64,000 bases of DNA, from NCBI RefSeq assembly GCF_000938305.1, contig NZ_JYMT01000003.1, forward strand, positions 148,541 to 212,540, written 5' to 3'. A program made the translations under genes and the position numbers. Origin of the DNA: Bradyrhizobium sp. LTSP885. GTDB taxonomy: Bacteria > Pseudomonadota > Alphaproteobacteria > Rhizobiales > Xanthobacteraceae. Of this stretch, positions 7,741-16,918 are shown piece by piece (position 1 is the stretch's first letter; every line of letters starts with the position of its first letter). Under the pieces are notes generated by a model. That model was not told the origin of the DNA. It saw only the letters and a list, made by a program, of their open reading frames with translations, and searched no databases.

Positions 7741-9258
7741 CTACTTCATTGCCGAGAAGCGGGTGTCGAACGAGTTCGACTGCACCACTGGAGAAGAGCC
7801 GGCGAGCTGCGTGCCGGTCGCGGCGGCAGGCGCCGCCGGAGCGGACGTGGCGGTATCGGTGACCGAGGGTTTGAGTGCCGGCTTGGCGGCCTGCTTGGTC
7901 GCGGGCTTCGGTGCGACGCGCACCACCGATTGGGGTTTTGCCTCGGCGAGTTTCGGCTTCGCCGGTGCGGGGGCGGCGGACGCGGGGGTCGCATCGGCGG
8001 TGCCGCCGATACCGACCTTGCGGGCGAAGCTGGAGAAGAATCCTTCGGACTGGCCGGCGGGCGCCGCCGTCGCAACGCGTGTCGGTGTCGCTGACGCCGT
8101 CGTCGCCACCACCGGTTCTTCCGGCTGGGCTTCGAGCTTCGGCCGCGGCGGATTGACCGTTCCGGGGATCGTGCCGGGGGCACGTGCCAGCGACATCGAT
8201 TGCAGGCTCTGGCTGTCGCCGCCTTCGGAGAGCCCGGTGTTGCCTTCCGGGATCTTCGAGGCGAACACCGCGTTCATGCCGCCGTCGATGCCGGTGTTGA
8301 GGCGCGCCACCGGCGTGCCCTTGGCGATCAGCTTCGCGGTCTCGGCGGCGTCCTGCTGCTCCCTCTCGCGCACGGCGCTCGCGATCTCGTCGGGGATCAC
8401 ATAGGCCGGGCACTTCGCGGACGCGTTAAACACCGGATCGCGCGTCGCGTTCGGGTCCTTGACCGCGTCGAAGACGTATTTCTTCTCGCAGAAGTCGACC
8501 TTCGGCTCTTGCTTCGTCACCTCGAAATGATCGTAGCCTTCCTTGATCATCTTCCAGAAAGGCATGTTCGGGTTGTTGCGGTGCCTGGCCATGTTGACCG
8601 GCGTCATCCGGAACGGATAGGCCTGAAACTGAAACGCGCGCTGGCCGCCGAAGAAAGACTCGCGGCCGAGCGAGTAGATTTCTGCGATCTGCTCGTCGGT
8701 CATCGCGTAACAGCCGCGCGACGAACAGTCGCCATGCACCATCAGCTCCGAACCGGTGCGGCCGAGCGCCTTGTCGAAGGCGTTGGGATAGCCGGTGTTG
8801 AACGAGAGGTAATAGGCCGACTGCGGATTCATCTGGCTGGGGTTGATGGAGTAGAACCCCTCGGGCGCCTGGCGGTCGCCTTCGCGCACCTTCGGGCCGA
8901 GATCGCCGGACCAGCGGCAGATCGGATAGGTCTTCAGGAGCGCCATGCGGCCGGAGCGGTCCTGCTTCCAGACCTCGAGCTCTGCCTCCTGCTTGAACAG
9001 CCGCACCAGGATCGGCGACTGCATGTCCATGTCCTTCTCGAGCATGGCGGCGACAAGCTTCGGCGGCACCGGCTGGTTGGCCTTGGCGTTGGTGGCGAGC
9101 GAGACCTGGTCAGTGTCACAGCCGGCCAGCAGCACGCTCACCGCGAGAGCGGCGGAGGTGACAAGCGCGCGAACGAGCGTGCGATGAATCAAGTCGAAGC
9201 TCCACACCCACCGGGCAATCTTCGCGACCCCAACACGGCGAATATGCCCTGAAGCCAT
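7741..9258 (-). CDS. L,D-transpeptidase-family lipoprotein (YkuD/YafK-like)
   Basis: 505 residues. The N-terminus has a basic stretch, a hydrophobic segment (LVTSAALAVSVLLAGC) and a lipobox ending at Cys, so it is probably a lipoprotein. The catalytic motif VHGDCSSRGCYAMTD near residues 174-188 holds the His, Ser, Gly and catalytic Cys of YkuD-fold enzymes, which form 3-3 cross-links in peptidoglycan or attach proteins to it. The last 200 residues are Ala/Pro-rich low complexity with a short basic end, much longer than E. coli YafK (246 residues). The start could be later, nearer the signal peptide. Monocistronic. Confidence 0.85.
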   Translation of the reverse strand: MASGHIRRVGVAKIARWVWSFDLIHRTLVRALVTSAALAVSVLLAGCDTDQVSLATNAKANQPVPPKLVAAMLEKDMDMQSPILVRLFKQEAELEVWKQDRSGRMALLKTYPICRWSGDLGPKVREGDRQAPEGFYSINPSQMNPQSAYYLSFNTGYPNAFDKALGRTGSELMVHGDCSSRGCYAMTDEQIAEIYSLGRESFFGGQRAFQFQAYPFRMTPVNMARHRNNPNMPFWKMIKEGYDHFEVTKQEPKVDFCEKKYVFDAVKDPNATRDPVFNASAKCPAYVIPDEIASAVREREQQDAAETAKLIAKGTPVARLNTGIDGGMNAVFASKIPEGNTGLSEGGDSQSLQSMSLARAPGTIPGTVNPPRPKLEAQPEEPVVATTASATPTRVATAAPAGQSEGFFSSFARKVGIGGTADATPASAAPAPAKPKLAEAKPQSVVRVAPKPATKQAAKPALKPSVTDTATSAPAAPAAATGTQLAGSSPVVQSNSFDTRFSAMK

Positions 9259-9421
9259 TGTCTAAAATATTAGCCTTCGGCCCCCCTGCTCGCAACCCGA
9301 ACAGAGGTTACCCGCCGCCATGGTAGCGGGCATGGTTCAAGGAACGTTAAAGACCCGCCTCTGGGCCTAATTGCGGCCAAATTGGCCGATTTGGGGAAAA
9401 ATCCACCCCGTTCCGGGCCGG

Positions 9422-10384
9422 CTAGCCGAGCTTCCGGCCGATATCGAGGAACTTCTGCCGCCGCTGCTTGCGAACCGCGTCCGGATCAAGATTTCGTAGG
9501 TCGCCGAAGGCCTGGGCGATCGCGTCGCCGGTGGTGGCGATCATGGCCGCCGCGTCGCGGTGGGCGCCGCCGGCGGGTTCTCTCAGGATCTGGTCGATCA
9601 CGCCGAAGCGCAGCATGTCCTGGGCGGTGATCTTCATGCTGTTGGCGGCTTCCTGCGCCTTGGTGCCGTCGCGCCACAGGATCGAGGACGCGGCCTCCGG
9701 CGAGATCACGCTGTAGATCGCGTGTTCGAACATCAGGACGCGGTTGGCGGTGGTGATGGCGATCGCGCCGCCCGACATGCCTTCGCCGGTGATGATCGCG
9801 ACATTGGGCACGCCGAGCGACAGGCAGGCATCGGTCGAGCGCGCGATCGCCTCGGCCTGGCCGCGCTCCTCGGCGCCGATGCCGGGATAGGCGCCGGCGG
9901 AATCGACGATCGACAGCACGGGAATGCCGAACCGGTCGGCCATCTCCATCAGCCGCACCGCCTTGCGATAGCCTTCGGGCCGCGCCATGCCGAAATTGTG
10001 CTTGATGCGGCTCTCGGTGGTGGCGCCCTTTTCCTGGCCGACCACGCAGATGCTTTCGCCGCGGAAACGGCCGAAGCCGCCGATCAGCGCCTCGTCGTCG
10101 GCGAATTTGCGGTCGCCGGCCATCGGCGTGAATTCTGATATCAGCGCGTTGATGAAATCGGAGAAGTGCGGGCGCTGCGGATGGCGCGCGACCAGCGTCT
10201 TCTGCCACGGCGTCAAATTGGCATAGAGCTCGGTGAGCGCTTGCGCTGCCTTGTCCTCGATCCGTGCGACCTCGTCGCCGATGTCGCTGCCCGAGGCGGC
10301 AAGCGCGCGCAACTCGTCGATCTTGGATTCAAGCTCGGCGACGGGTTTTTCGAAGTCGAGATAGCTGCGCATCGGGTCGGCCAT
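9422..10384 (-). CDS. accA: Acetyl-CoA carboxylase carboxyltransferase subunit alpha
   Basis: 320 residues from ATG 10384; a TTG one codon upstream is unlikely to be used, and an AAGGAGG-like stretch lies on the wrong strand. Motifs: the N-terminal coiled region [31 protein letters not shown], and the carboxyltransferase core [23 protein letters not shown] with [11 protein letters not shown]. With AccD it transfers carboxyl from biotin to acetyl-CoA, giving malonyl-CoA for fatty acid synthesis. It lies downstream of xerD on the same strand but 168 bases separate them, so it may have its own promoter. Confidence 0.95.
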   Translation of the reverse strand: MADPMRSYLDFEKPVAELESKIDELRALAASGSDIGDEVARIEDKAAQALTELYANLTPWQKTLVARHPQRPHFSDFINALISEFTPMAGDRKFADDEALIGGFGRFRGESICVVGQEKGATTESRIKHNFGMARPEGYRKAVRLMEMADRFGIPVLSIVDSAGAYPGIGAEERGQAEAIARSTDACLSLGVPNVAIITGEGMSGGAIAITTANRVLMFEHAIYSVISPEAASSILWRDGTKAQEAANSMKITAQDMLRFGVIDQILREPAGGAHRDAAAMIATTGDAIAQAFGDLRNLDPDAVRKQRRQKFLDIGRKLG

Positions 10385-10552
10385 CAACTCAATATAAGGA
10401 GGAACGGTGCGAGGGGCGAAGCGGTTTCGGCGGATAACAGAGAAGTCTCACAACTTCAATTGGTTAACGTGTATTCGAGCCGAACGCACGCTTCACGGTC
10501 GCGGGCAGGTGACGCTCTTTCTGCGGAGATGCCGCCGAAGTCAAGGCGGCCG

Positions 10553-11548
<996 letters not shown>

Positions 11549-11553
11549 AGCGG

Positions 11554-11700
11554 CTATTTCTTGAGGAACTTATCCGGCGGGATGGTCACCGTCATTTCCC
11601 GCGGCTTCGGGTGCACGAAATTTGCCAGCGCGAAAACGATGCCATAGCCGATCCCGAAAATCACGGCGACGACCGTCAGGAAGCGGAACAGGCTGGGCAT
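11554..11700 (-). CDS. 48-residue single-pass membrane protein upstream of xerD
   Basis: The reading frame from ATG 11700 to TAG 11554 gives 48 residues: a basic N-terminus (MPSLFRFL), one hydrophobic segment (VVAVIFGIGYGIVFALANF) and a polar tail (HPKPREMTVTIPPDKFLKK). It ends five bases before the longer xerD start, so the two are probably cotranscribed and coupled. The pattern of a helix plus PPDKF-type tail looks like a conserved small alphaproteobacterial protein, but I know no function. Short enough for automated annotation to miss it. Confidence 0.65.
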   Translation of the reverse strand: MPSLFRFLTVVAVIFGIGYGIVFALANFVHPKPREMTVTIPPDKFLKK

Positions 11701-11843
11701 GGAGGCGGCTCGGGGGGCAAATTAACCAATGAAATCATCCAACATGTTCCCCGCGCCGTTGCAAGAGTCGCTGGTAACGGTATCGCCGGCGGTAGTATAG
11801 GTGGCTCGAAATCCGGCAAATCGTCCGATAACAGAGCTTTTTG

Positions 11844-12476
11844 ATGTCCGAAACCGCCGTACCTGTAACGACCAACCCGACCCTGGAGGCCGACATCGCG
11901 GCCGCGCTGGGGCTGCGGTCGATCGTGCTGGTGGGCATGATGGGGGCGGGCAAGTCGACCATCGGCCGGCGGATGGCCGCGCGGCTTCGGCTGCCATTTA
12001 CCGACGCCGACACTGAGATCGAGACGGCGCATCGGATGTCGATCCCGGAGATTTTCGAGACCCATGGCGAGCCATATTTCCGCGACGGCGAGGCGCGGGT
12101 GATCGCGCGTATCCTCGATAGCGGGCCGGTCGTGCTGGCAACCGGCGGCGGCGCCTTCATGCGCGAGGAGACCCGCAACCGGATCCGCGAGCGAGCGATA
12201 TCGATCTGGCTCAAGGCCGATTCCGATATCATCATGCGCCGGGTCCGCCGCCGCGCCGACCGTCCGTTGCTGCAGACCACCGACCCCGAGGCGACGGTCA
12301 ATCGCCTGCTCGTCGAGCGCGAGCCGGTCTATCAAAATGCCGATTTGACGATCGCCTCGCGCGACGTGCCGCATGACCGCATCGTCGACGAATGCCTCGA
12401 GGCCCTGCACGCGCATCTCGGCGGCACGCCTCCGGCCATCGAACCAACACATGATGGATTGAACACGACCTCATGA
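11844..12476 (+). CDS. aroK: Shikimate kinase
   Basis: 210 residues from ATG 11844. P-loop GMMGAGKST at residues 31-39, shikimate-binding Asp in FTDADTEIE, GEPYFRDGEARV, and the central VLATGGGAF glycine loop. It phosphorylates shikimate at O3 with ATP in the cytoplasm, the fifth step of the shikimate pathway. The stop overlaps the aroB start in an ATGA, the common aroKB arrangement, so aroB is translationally coupled. It is divergent from the small membrane protein and xerD. Confidence 0.95.
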   Translation: MSETAVPVTTNPTLEADIAAALGLRSIVLVGMMGAGKSTIGRRMAARLRLPFTDADTEIETAHRMSIPEIFETHGEPYFRDGEARVIARILDSGPVVLATGGGAFMREETRNRIRERAISIWLKADSDIIMRRVRRRADRPLLQTTDPEATVNRLLVEREPVYQNADLTIASRDVPHDRIVDECLEALHAHLGGTPPAIEPTHDGLNTTS

Positions 12477-13618
12477 CTGCGCCCCTGAAACATTCCGCGT
12501 CTGTAACGGTCGACGTCGCGCTCGGCGATCGCGCCTATGACATCGTCATCGGCCGCGACGTGCTGCAGACGTTGGGCGCGCGCGTCGCCGCGCTGCGGCC
12601 CGGCGTGCGCACCGCCATCGTCACCGACCGCACGGTTGCAAAGCATTGGCTGGAGCCGACCGAGGCGTCGCTCGCTGCTGCCGGCATTCCGACATCGCGG
12701 ATCGTCGTCGAGGAAGGCGAGGGCTCGAAGAGCTATGCCGGGCTGTCACAGGTCAGCGAAGCGCTGATCGCGGCGAAGATCGAGCGCAATGATCTCGTGA
12801 TCGCGCTCGGCGGCGGCGTGGTCGGCGATCTCGCCGGCTTCGCGGCGGCAATCCTGCGCCGCGGTGTCGATTTCGTGCAGGTGCCGACCTCGCTGCTCGC
12901 GCAGGTCGATTCCTCGGTCGGCGGCAAGACCGGCATCAACTCGCCGCAGGGCAAGAACCTGATCGGCGCGTTCCACCAGCCGGTGCTTGTGATCGCCGAC
13001 ACGTCGGTGCTGGACACGCTGTCGCCGCGCCAGTTCCGGGCCGGCTACGCCGAGGTCGCGAAGTATGGCATCCTCGGCGATGAGGCCTTCTTCGGCTGGC
13101 TCGAGGCAAATCACGCCGATATCGTCGTAGGCGGCGCGGCGCGCGAGCATGCGATCGCGACGTCCTGCCGGGCCAAGGCGGCGATCGTCTCCCGCGACGA
13201 GCGCGAGACCGGTGAGCGCGCGCTGCTCAATCTCGGCCACACCTTCGGCCATGCGCTGGAAGCCGCGACCGGCTTCTCCGACCGCCTGTTCCATGGCGAG
13301 GGCGTCTCGGTCGGCATGGTGCTGGCGGCGGAATTTTCCGCGCAACTGGGTATGATCCCGGCCGACGATGTGGCGCGGATCGCGCGTCATCTTTCCGCGG
13401 TAGGATTGCCGACGCGCCTGCAGGATATCGCGGGCTTCACCCAGGAGGGCCTCGCCGATGCCGACGCGTTGCTGGCGCTGATGGCGCAGGACAAGAAGGT
13501 CAAGCGCGGCAAGCTCACCTTCATCCTGCTGGAGGCGGTCGGTCGCGCCGTGATCGCCAACAATGTCGAGCCGTCGCTGGTGCGCGACTTCCTGCAAGTC
13601 AAGCTGGCGAGGCACTAG
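12473..13618 (+). CDS. aroB: 3-dehydroquinate synthase
   Basis: 381 residues. NAD-binding ALGGGVVGDLAGFAAAILR, then QVPTSLLAQVDSSVGGKTGI with the substrate-binding lysine, and metal-binding histidines in LLNLGHTFGHALEA and FHGEGVSVGM. It converts DAHP to 3-dehydroquinate, the second step of aromatic amino acid synthesis. It starts inside the aroK stop (ATGA) and forms the aroKB operon. Confidence 0.95.
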   Translation: MTAPLKHSASVTVDVALGDRAYDIVIGRDVLQTLGARVAALRPGVRTAIVTDRTVAKHWLEPTEASLAAAGIPTSRIVVEEGEGSKSYAGLSQVSEALIAAKIERNDLVIALGGGVVGDLAGFAAAILRRGVDFVQVPTSLLAQVDSSVGGKTGINSPQGKNLIGAFHQPVLVIADTSVLDTLSPRQFRAGYAEVAKYGILGDEAFFGWLEANHADIVVGGAAREHAIATSCRAKAAIVSRDERETGERALLNLGHTFGHALEAATGFSDRLFHGEGVSVGMVLAAEFSAQLGMIPADDVARIARHLSAVGLPTRLQDIAGFTQEGLADADALLALMAQDKKVKRGKLTFILLEAVGRAVIANNVEPSLVRDFLQVKLARH

Positions 13619-13641
13619 GCACAACGTTCGGGTGAACGAAG

Positions 13642-14952
13642 TTGGACTGGATAACCGTCTGCATCGTCATTGGCTGCCTGCTGGTTTCCGCCTTCTTCTC
13701 GGCGAGTGAAACCGCGCTGACGGGCGCCTCGCGCGCCAGCATGTTACGGCTGTCGAAACAGGGCAACAGCGACGCCACCCTCGTGTCCAGCCTGATGGCC
13801 GTGCGCGAGCGAATGATCGGCGCGCTGCTGCTCGGCAACAATATCGCCAATATCGGCGCCTCCGCGCTCGCAACCGGCATCTTCACCGCATGGTTCGGCG
13901 ACGTCGGCGTGCTCTACGCCACCGGCGTGATGACGGTGCTGGTGGTGATCTTCGCGGAAGTGCTGCCCAAGACTGTCGCGATCAACGCGCCGGAGCGGGT
14001 GTCGCTCGCCGTGGCGCGGCCGATGCGGCTGACGGTCTTTGTGCTCGGTCCACTCCTGACCGTCATCGAGGCCATCGTCCGCGTCCTGATGCGGCTGCTC
14101 GGCATCAAGATCGGTGCGTATCAGGCGATTCTGTCGCCCACCGAACGACTGCGCGGTGCGGTCGACCTGCTGCATCACGAGGGCAAGGTCGAGAAGCAGG
14201 ACCGCGACATGCTCGGCGGCCTCCTCGACCTGAGCGAGCTGCAGGTCTCGGACGTCATGGTCCACCGCACCGAAATGACCACGGTCAATGCCGACCTGCC
14301 GCCGGAGGAACTGGTGCGCGAGGTGCTGGCGAGCGAATACACCCGCATCCCGCTGTGGCGGGAGAAGCCGGAGAACATCGTCGGCGTGCTGCACGCCAAG
14401 GATTTGCTGCGCGCCATCCGCGCCAACGAAGGCGACATGTCGGGGATCGATGCCTCGGCGATCGCGCTGCCGCCCTGGTTCGTGCCGGAGATGCGCCCGG
14501 TTTCCGAGCAGTTGAAGGCGTTCCGCCGCCGCAAGACCCACTTCGCCCTCGTTGTCGACGAATATGGCGAGGTCGAAGGCATGGTGACGCTGGAGGACAT
14601 CCTGGAGGAGATCGTCGGCGACATCTCCGACGAGCATGACGTCGTCGTGGCCGGCGTACGCGCCCAGCCCGACGGCTCGGTCGTGGTCGACGGCTCGGTT
14701 CCGATCCGCGATCTCAACCGCGCGATGGACTGGCGCCTGCCGGACCAGGAGGCGACCACGGTCGCCGGTCTCGTGATCCACGAGGCGCGGTCGATCCCCG
14801 ACCGCGGCCAGAGCTTCACCTTCCACGGTTTCCGCTTCCGCGTGCTCCGCCGCGAGCGCAACCGCATCACCGCGTTGCGCATCGTCGCGGTGCCGCGCGA
14901 GGGGGCCGAACTCGATGAGAAGAAGCCGAAGCGAGCCGGCACGGCGTTCTAG
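13642..14952 (+). CDS. CNNM/CorC-family transporter (HlyC/CorC, DUF21-CBS-CorC domains)
   Basis: 436 residues starting at a TTG; no ATG or GTG in frame fits between the aroB stop and the first membrane segment. An N-terminal DUF21 membrane domain (FFSASETALTGASRASM, a CNNM signature) is followed by a CBS pair (VSDVMVHRTEMTTV, FALVVDEYGEVEGMVTLEDILEEIVGDI) and a C-terminal CorC_HlyC domain (VAGLVIHEARSIPDRGQ). Relatives mediate Mg or Co resistance; the old label hemolysin is misleading. It lies 23 bases after aroB and may be cotranscribed. Confidence 0.9.
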   Translation: MDWITVCIVIGCLLVSAFFSASETALTGASRASMLRLSKQGNSDATLVSSLMAVRERMIGALLLGNNIANIGASALATGIFTAWFGDVGVLYATGVMTVLVVIFAEVLPKTVAINAPERVSLAVARPMRLTVFVLGPLLTVIEAIVRVLMRLLGIKIGAYQAILSPTERLRGAVDLLHHEGKVEKQDRDMLGGLLDLSELQVSDVMVHRTEMTTVNADLPPEELVREVLASEYTRIPLWREKPENIVGVLHAKDLLRAIRANEGDMSGIDASAIALPPWFVPEMRPVSEQLKAFRRRKTHFALVVDEYGEVEGMVTLEDILEEIVGDISDEHDVVVAGVRAQPDGSVVVDGSVPIRDLNRAMDWRLPDQEATTVAGLVIHEARSIPDRGQSFTFHGFRFRVLRRERNRITALRIVAVPREGAELDEKKPKRAGTAF

Positions 14953-14975
14953 TTCAAGCCACGTAGTCGATTAGG

Positions 14976-15109
14976 TCCGTCACCCTGAGGGCTGCGAAGC
15001 AGCGTCTCGAAGGGTCGACGGCCACCAGCCGGGCCGTGCATCCTTCGAGACGCGCGAAGACGCGCTCCTCCAGCGACAAAGGCGAAGCCTTTGCGCGGGG
15101 ATGACGGGT
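14976..15109. repeat. Intergenic repeat, CGTCACCCTGAGG..GGGATGACGGG family, copy 1
   Basis: The left part reads CCGTCACCCTGAGG with GTCTCGAAGGGTCGACGGCC; the right part has CATCCTTCGAGACGCG, CGCTCCTCC and GGGGATGACGGG. The halves are inverted relative to each other (CTCGAAGG against CCTTCGAG). The same layout, with different hairpin insides, is at 42137-42305. It occupies most of the gap between the CorC-type gene and the convergent DUF4864 gene. Confidence 0.75.
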
Positions 15110-15127
15110 CTGATAGGCGAGCCAGTG

Positions 15128-15571
15128 CTACTCGATGTCGATCGAGACGCCCGAGAGCTTCCATGCGCCGTCGGAGGGGAAGAAGCCGAGCTGATACTTC
15201 ACCTGCTTGGGCGTGGTGTCGAAATGGCCCTTCAACTGCAGCACGCCCTTCTCATCGATCTTGGCGTCCTCGTCGAGAATGATCGGCTTGGCGACGACGG
15301 CATCGAACACCGCGTGCTTGTCGACCAGATCCTTGAAGATTGTCTTCAACTTGTCCGGCGGAAACTGGTCGTGGAACGGCTTTGAGATCTTGGCGTGGAA
15401 CACGGTGAAATTGTCTGATGCCACCGCATCGTTCAGCGATACCAGGATGCTCTTGATCAACACTTCCTGAACAAAGGGGCTCGGCATGTCCAGCGCCGAG
15501 GCCGGAAGGGTTGCGGGTATCAGCAGCAGGCCGGCGGCAGCGATCGACCGGAAGCGTGCCCAACGGATCAT
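15128..15571 (-). CDS. DUF4864 domain protein, secreted
   Basis: 147 residues from ATG 15571: a signal peptide (MIRWARFRSIAAAGLLLIPA ending ASA) and then a small alpha/beta domain with FVQEVLIKSILVSLNDA and FHDQFPPDKLKTIF, recognised as DUF4864. Function unknown; NTF2-like proteins have a similar layout. A longer version from ATG 15604 would translate tandem 15-bp repeats as PRLIIPRL and is less likely, because it would bury the signal peptide. Confidence 0.75.
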   Translation of the reverse strand: MIRWARFRSIAAAGLLLIPATLPASALDMPSPFVQEVLIKSILVSLNDAVASDNFTVFHAKISKPFHDQFPPDKLKTIFKDLVDKHAVFDAVVAKPIILDEDAKIDEKGVLQLKGHFDTTPKQVKYQLGFFPSDGAWKLSGVSIDIE

Positions 15572-15611
15572 CAAACGAGGGATTATCAAGCGAGGGATCA
15601 TCAAGCGGCCC
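15567..15611. repeat. Three tandem 15-bp repeats across the start of the DUF4864 gene
   Basis: ATCATCAAACGAGGG, ATTATCAAGCGAGGG and ATCATCAAGCGGCCC follow each other at 15567, 15582 and 15597. The unit contains CAT, so the copies at 15571 and 15601 each offer an in-frame ATG on the minus strand, and GCTTGAT/CCCTC is repeated in the leader. Confidence 0.8.
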
Positions 15612-15728
15612 CATCAAATCGGTGGCGACGTGATCCAAAACCGACCGCCCTTGTGGAGCGGGTCCATCGCCGGTGGCATCTCATCTCAATAGATCAAAAC
15701 CGCTGCGGCGTCTTGAGGCAGGCGCGAA

Positions 15729-16004
15729 CTAGCCCCGCTTTTCCCCGGGTGCGTGTGCATGGATTGCCAGCGCGTGCACGGAGCCGGCGAGTTCCTGCGT
15801 CAGCGTCGTATTTATCATGCGGTGACGTTCGATCCGGGTCTTCCCTTCGAAGGCCAGCGACACAATATATAGCCGAAAGTGCGTCTCGCCGCCCGGCCTG
15901 TGGCCGGCGTGGCCCTCATGCAGATGTGACTCATCGACGACGTCGAGGCTTTCCGGCGAGAAAGCTTCACGCAACTTGTTTATGATAGCGTCTTTGGTGC
16001 TCAT
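15729..16004 (-). CDS. BolA-family protein
   Basis: 91 residues from ATG 16004 (MSTKDAIINKLREAFSPESL). The open frame upstream of this ATG is not family-like. Core motifs are VVDESHLHEGHAGHRPGGETHFRLYIVS and RIERHRMINTTL with LAIHAHAPGEK, the BolA/KH-like fold with its conserved histidine. BolA proteins bind monothiol glutaredoxins and [2Fe-2S] clusters and affect iron homeostasis and morphology. It is divergent from the J-domain gene, a neighbourhood I recall from other Rhizobiales. Confidence 0.9.
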   Translation of the reverse strand: MSTKDAIINKLREAFSPESLDVVDESHLHEGHAGHRPGGETHFRLYIVSLAFEGKTRIERHRMINTTLTQELAGSVHALAIHAHAPGEKRG

Positions 16005-16112
16005 GTTGGCGGCATTACGTTCGCGACGGCTTTTCGTCAATGGTGCAGCGGGAAACGAGGTCTGCGCAATGTCAAGACTTGAAGAATTGTGCATTGCGTA
16101 GTCAAAGAGAGC

Positions 16113-16754
16113 ATGGCGATCGATTCATCCAAATTCTTCGACTCCATTCGCATCAAGCCGACCAAGGTGAGTGCGAAGCGTCAGGCGCAGGCCGGCGCAG
16201 AGGCGGTCGCTTGCGAGTGGGCAGGGTGCCAGAACAAGGGCGCGCATCGCGCCCCGAAGGGCCGTGAGAACTCGCGCGAGTACTGGCACTTCTGTCTCGA
16301 TCACGTCCGCGAGTACAACCAGTCCTACAACTTCTTCCAGGGCATGAATCCGGACGACGTCGCGCGCTACCAGAAGGATGCGCTGACCGGCCATCGTCCG
16401 ACCTGGAAGATGGGGGCCAATGGCGCCAAGAAGGGCGAAGGCGATATCGAGGCCGGGTCCGATCCGTTCCACATGTTCTCCGAGCTCAACGGCCGCGGCC
16501 GTTGGCGGCCCGGTCCGGGTGGCGCGCAGGAGCCCAAGCCGGAAGTGCGCAAGGTCATGAACGCCGAGCGCAAGGCGTTGCAGGTGATGGGGCTCGGCGC
16601 CGGCGCGACGCTCGACGTCGTCAAGGCGAAATATAAGGCGCTGGTCAAGCAGCACCATCCCGACGCCAATGGCGGCGACCGCTCCACCGAGGATCGCCTG
16701 ATCGAGATCATCAAGGCGTATAATTACCTGAAGACCGTGGTGCGCGAGGCCTGA
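16113..16754 (+). CDS. J-domain protein (DnaJ-like co-chaperone)
   Basis: 213 residues. The J-domain is at the C-terminus, about residues 148-213: ALQVMGLGAGATLDVVKAKY, the HPD motif in LVKQHHPDANGGD, and IEIIKAYNYLKTVV. The N-terminal part has two cysteines in ACEWAGCQNKGAH and YWHFCLDHVREYNQSYNFF, a pattern seen in alphaproteobacterial DnaJ-like proteins that lack the G/F and zinc regions. It would stimulate an Hsp70 ATPase. Divergent from bolA. Confidence 0.88.
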   Translation: MAIDSSKFFDSIRIKPTKVSAKRQAQAGAEAVACEWAGCQNKGAHRAPKGRENSREYWHFCLDHVREYNQSYNFFQGMNPDDVARYQKDALTGHRPTWKMGANGAKKGEGDIEAGSDPFHMFSELNGRGRWRPGPGGAQEPKPEVRKVMNAERKALQVMGLGAGATLDVVKAKYKALVKQHHPDANGGDRSTEDRLIEIIKAYNYLKTVVREA

Positions 16755-16763
16755 TCTCTCGCT

Positions 16764-16886
16764 GTCGTCGCCCCTGCGAAAGCAGGGGCCCATAACCACC
16801 GGCAGCTATTGCTCACACGAGATGTCTGCCCGATCGCCCGATTGATGGGCCGCGGCGTATGGGTCCCTGCTTTCGCAGGGACGACG
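16764..16886. repeat. REP/BIME-like repeat pair between the J-domain gene and a citrate synthase gene
   Basis: Left hairpin CGTCGCCCCTGCGAAAGCAGGGG and right hairpin GTCCCTGCTTTCGCAGGGACGACG, each bordered by CCCATA/TATGGG. Same family as 7607-7731. The genes on both sides converge on it. Confidence 0.75.
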
Positions 16887-16918
16887 GCGGAGAGTGTGGC
16901 TCCGCTGTCGACTTTCAT

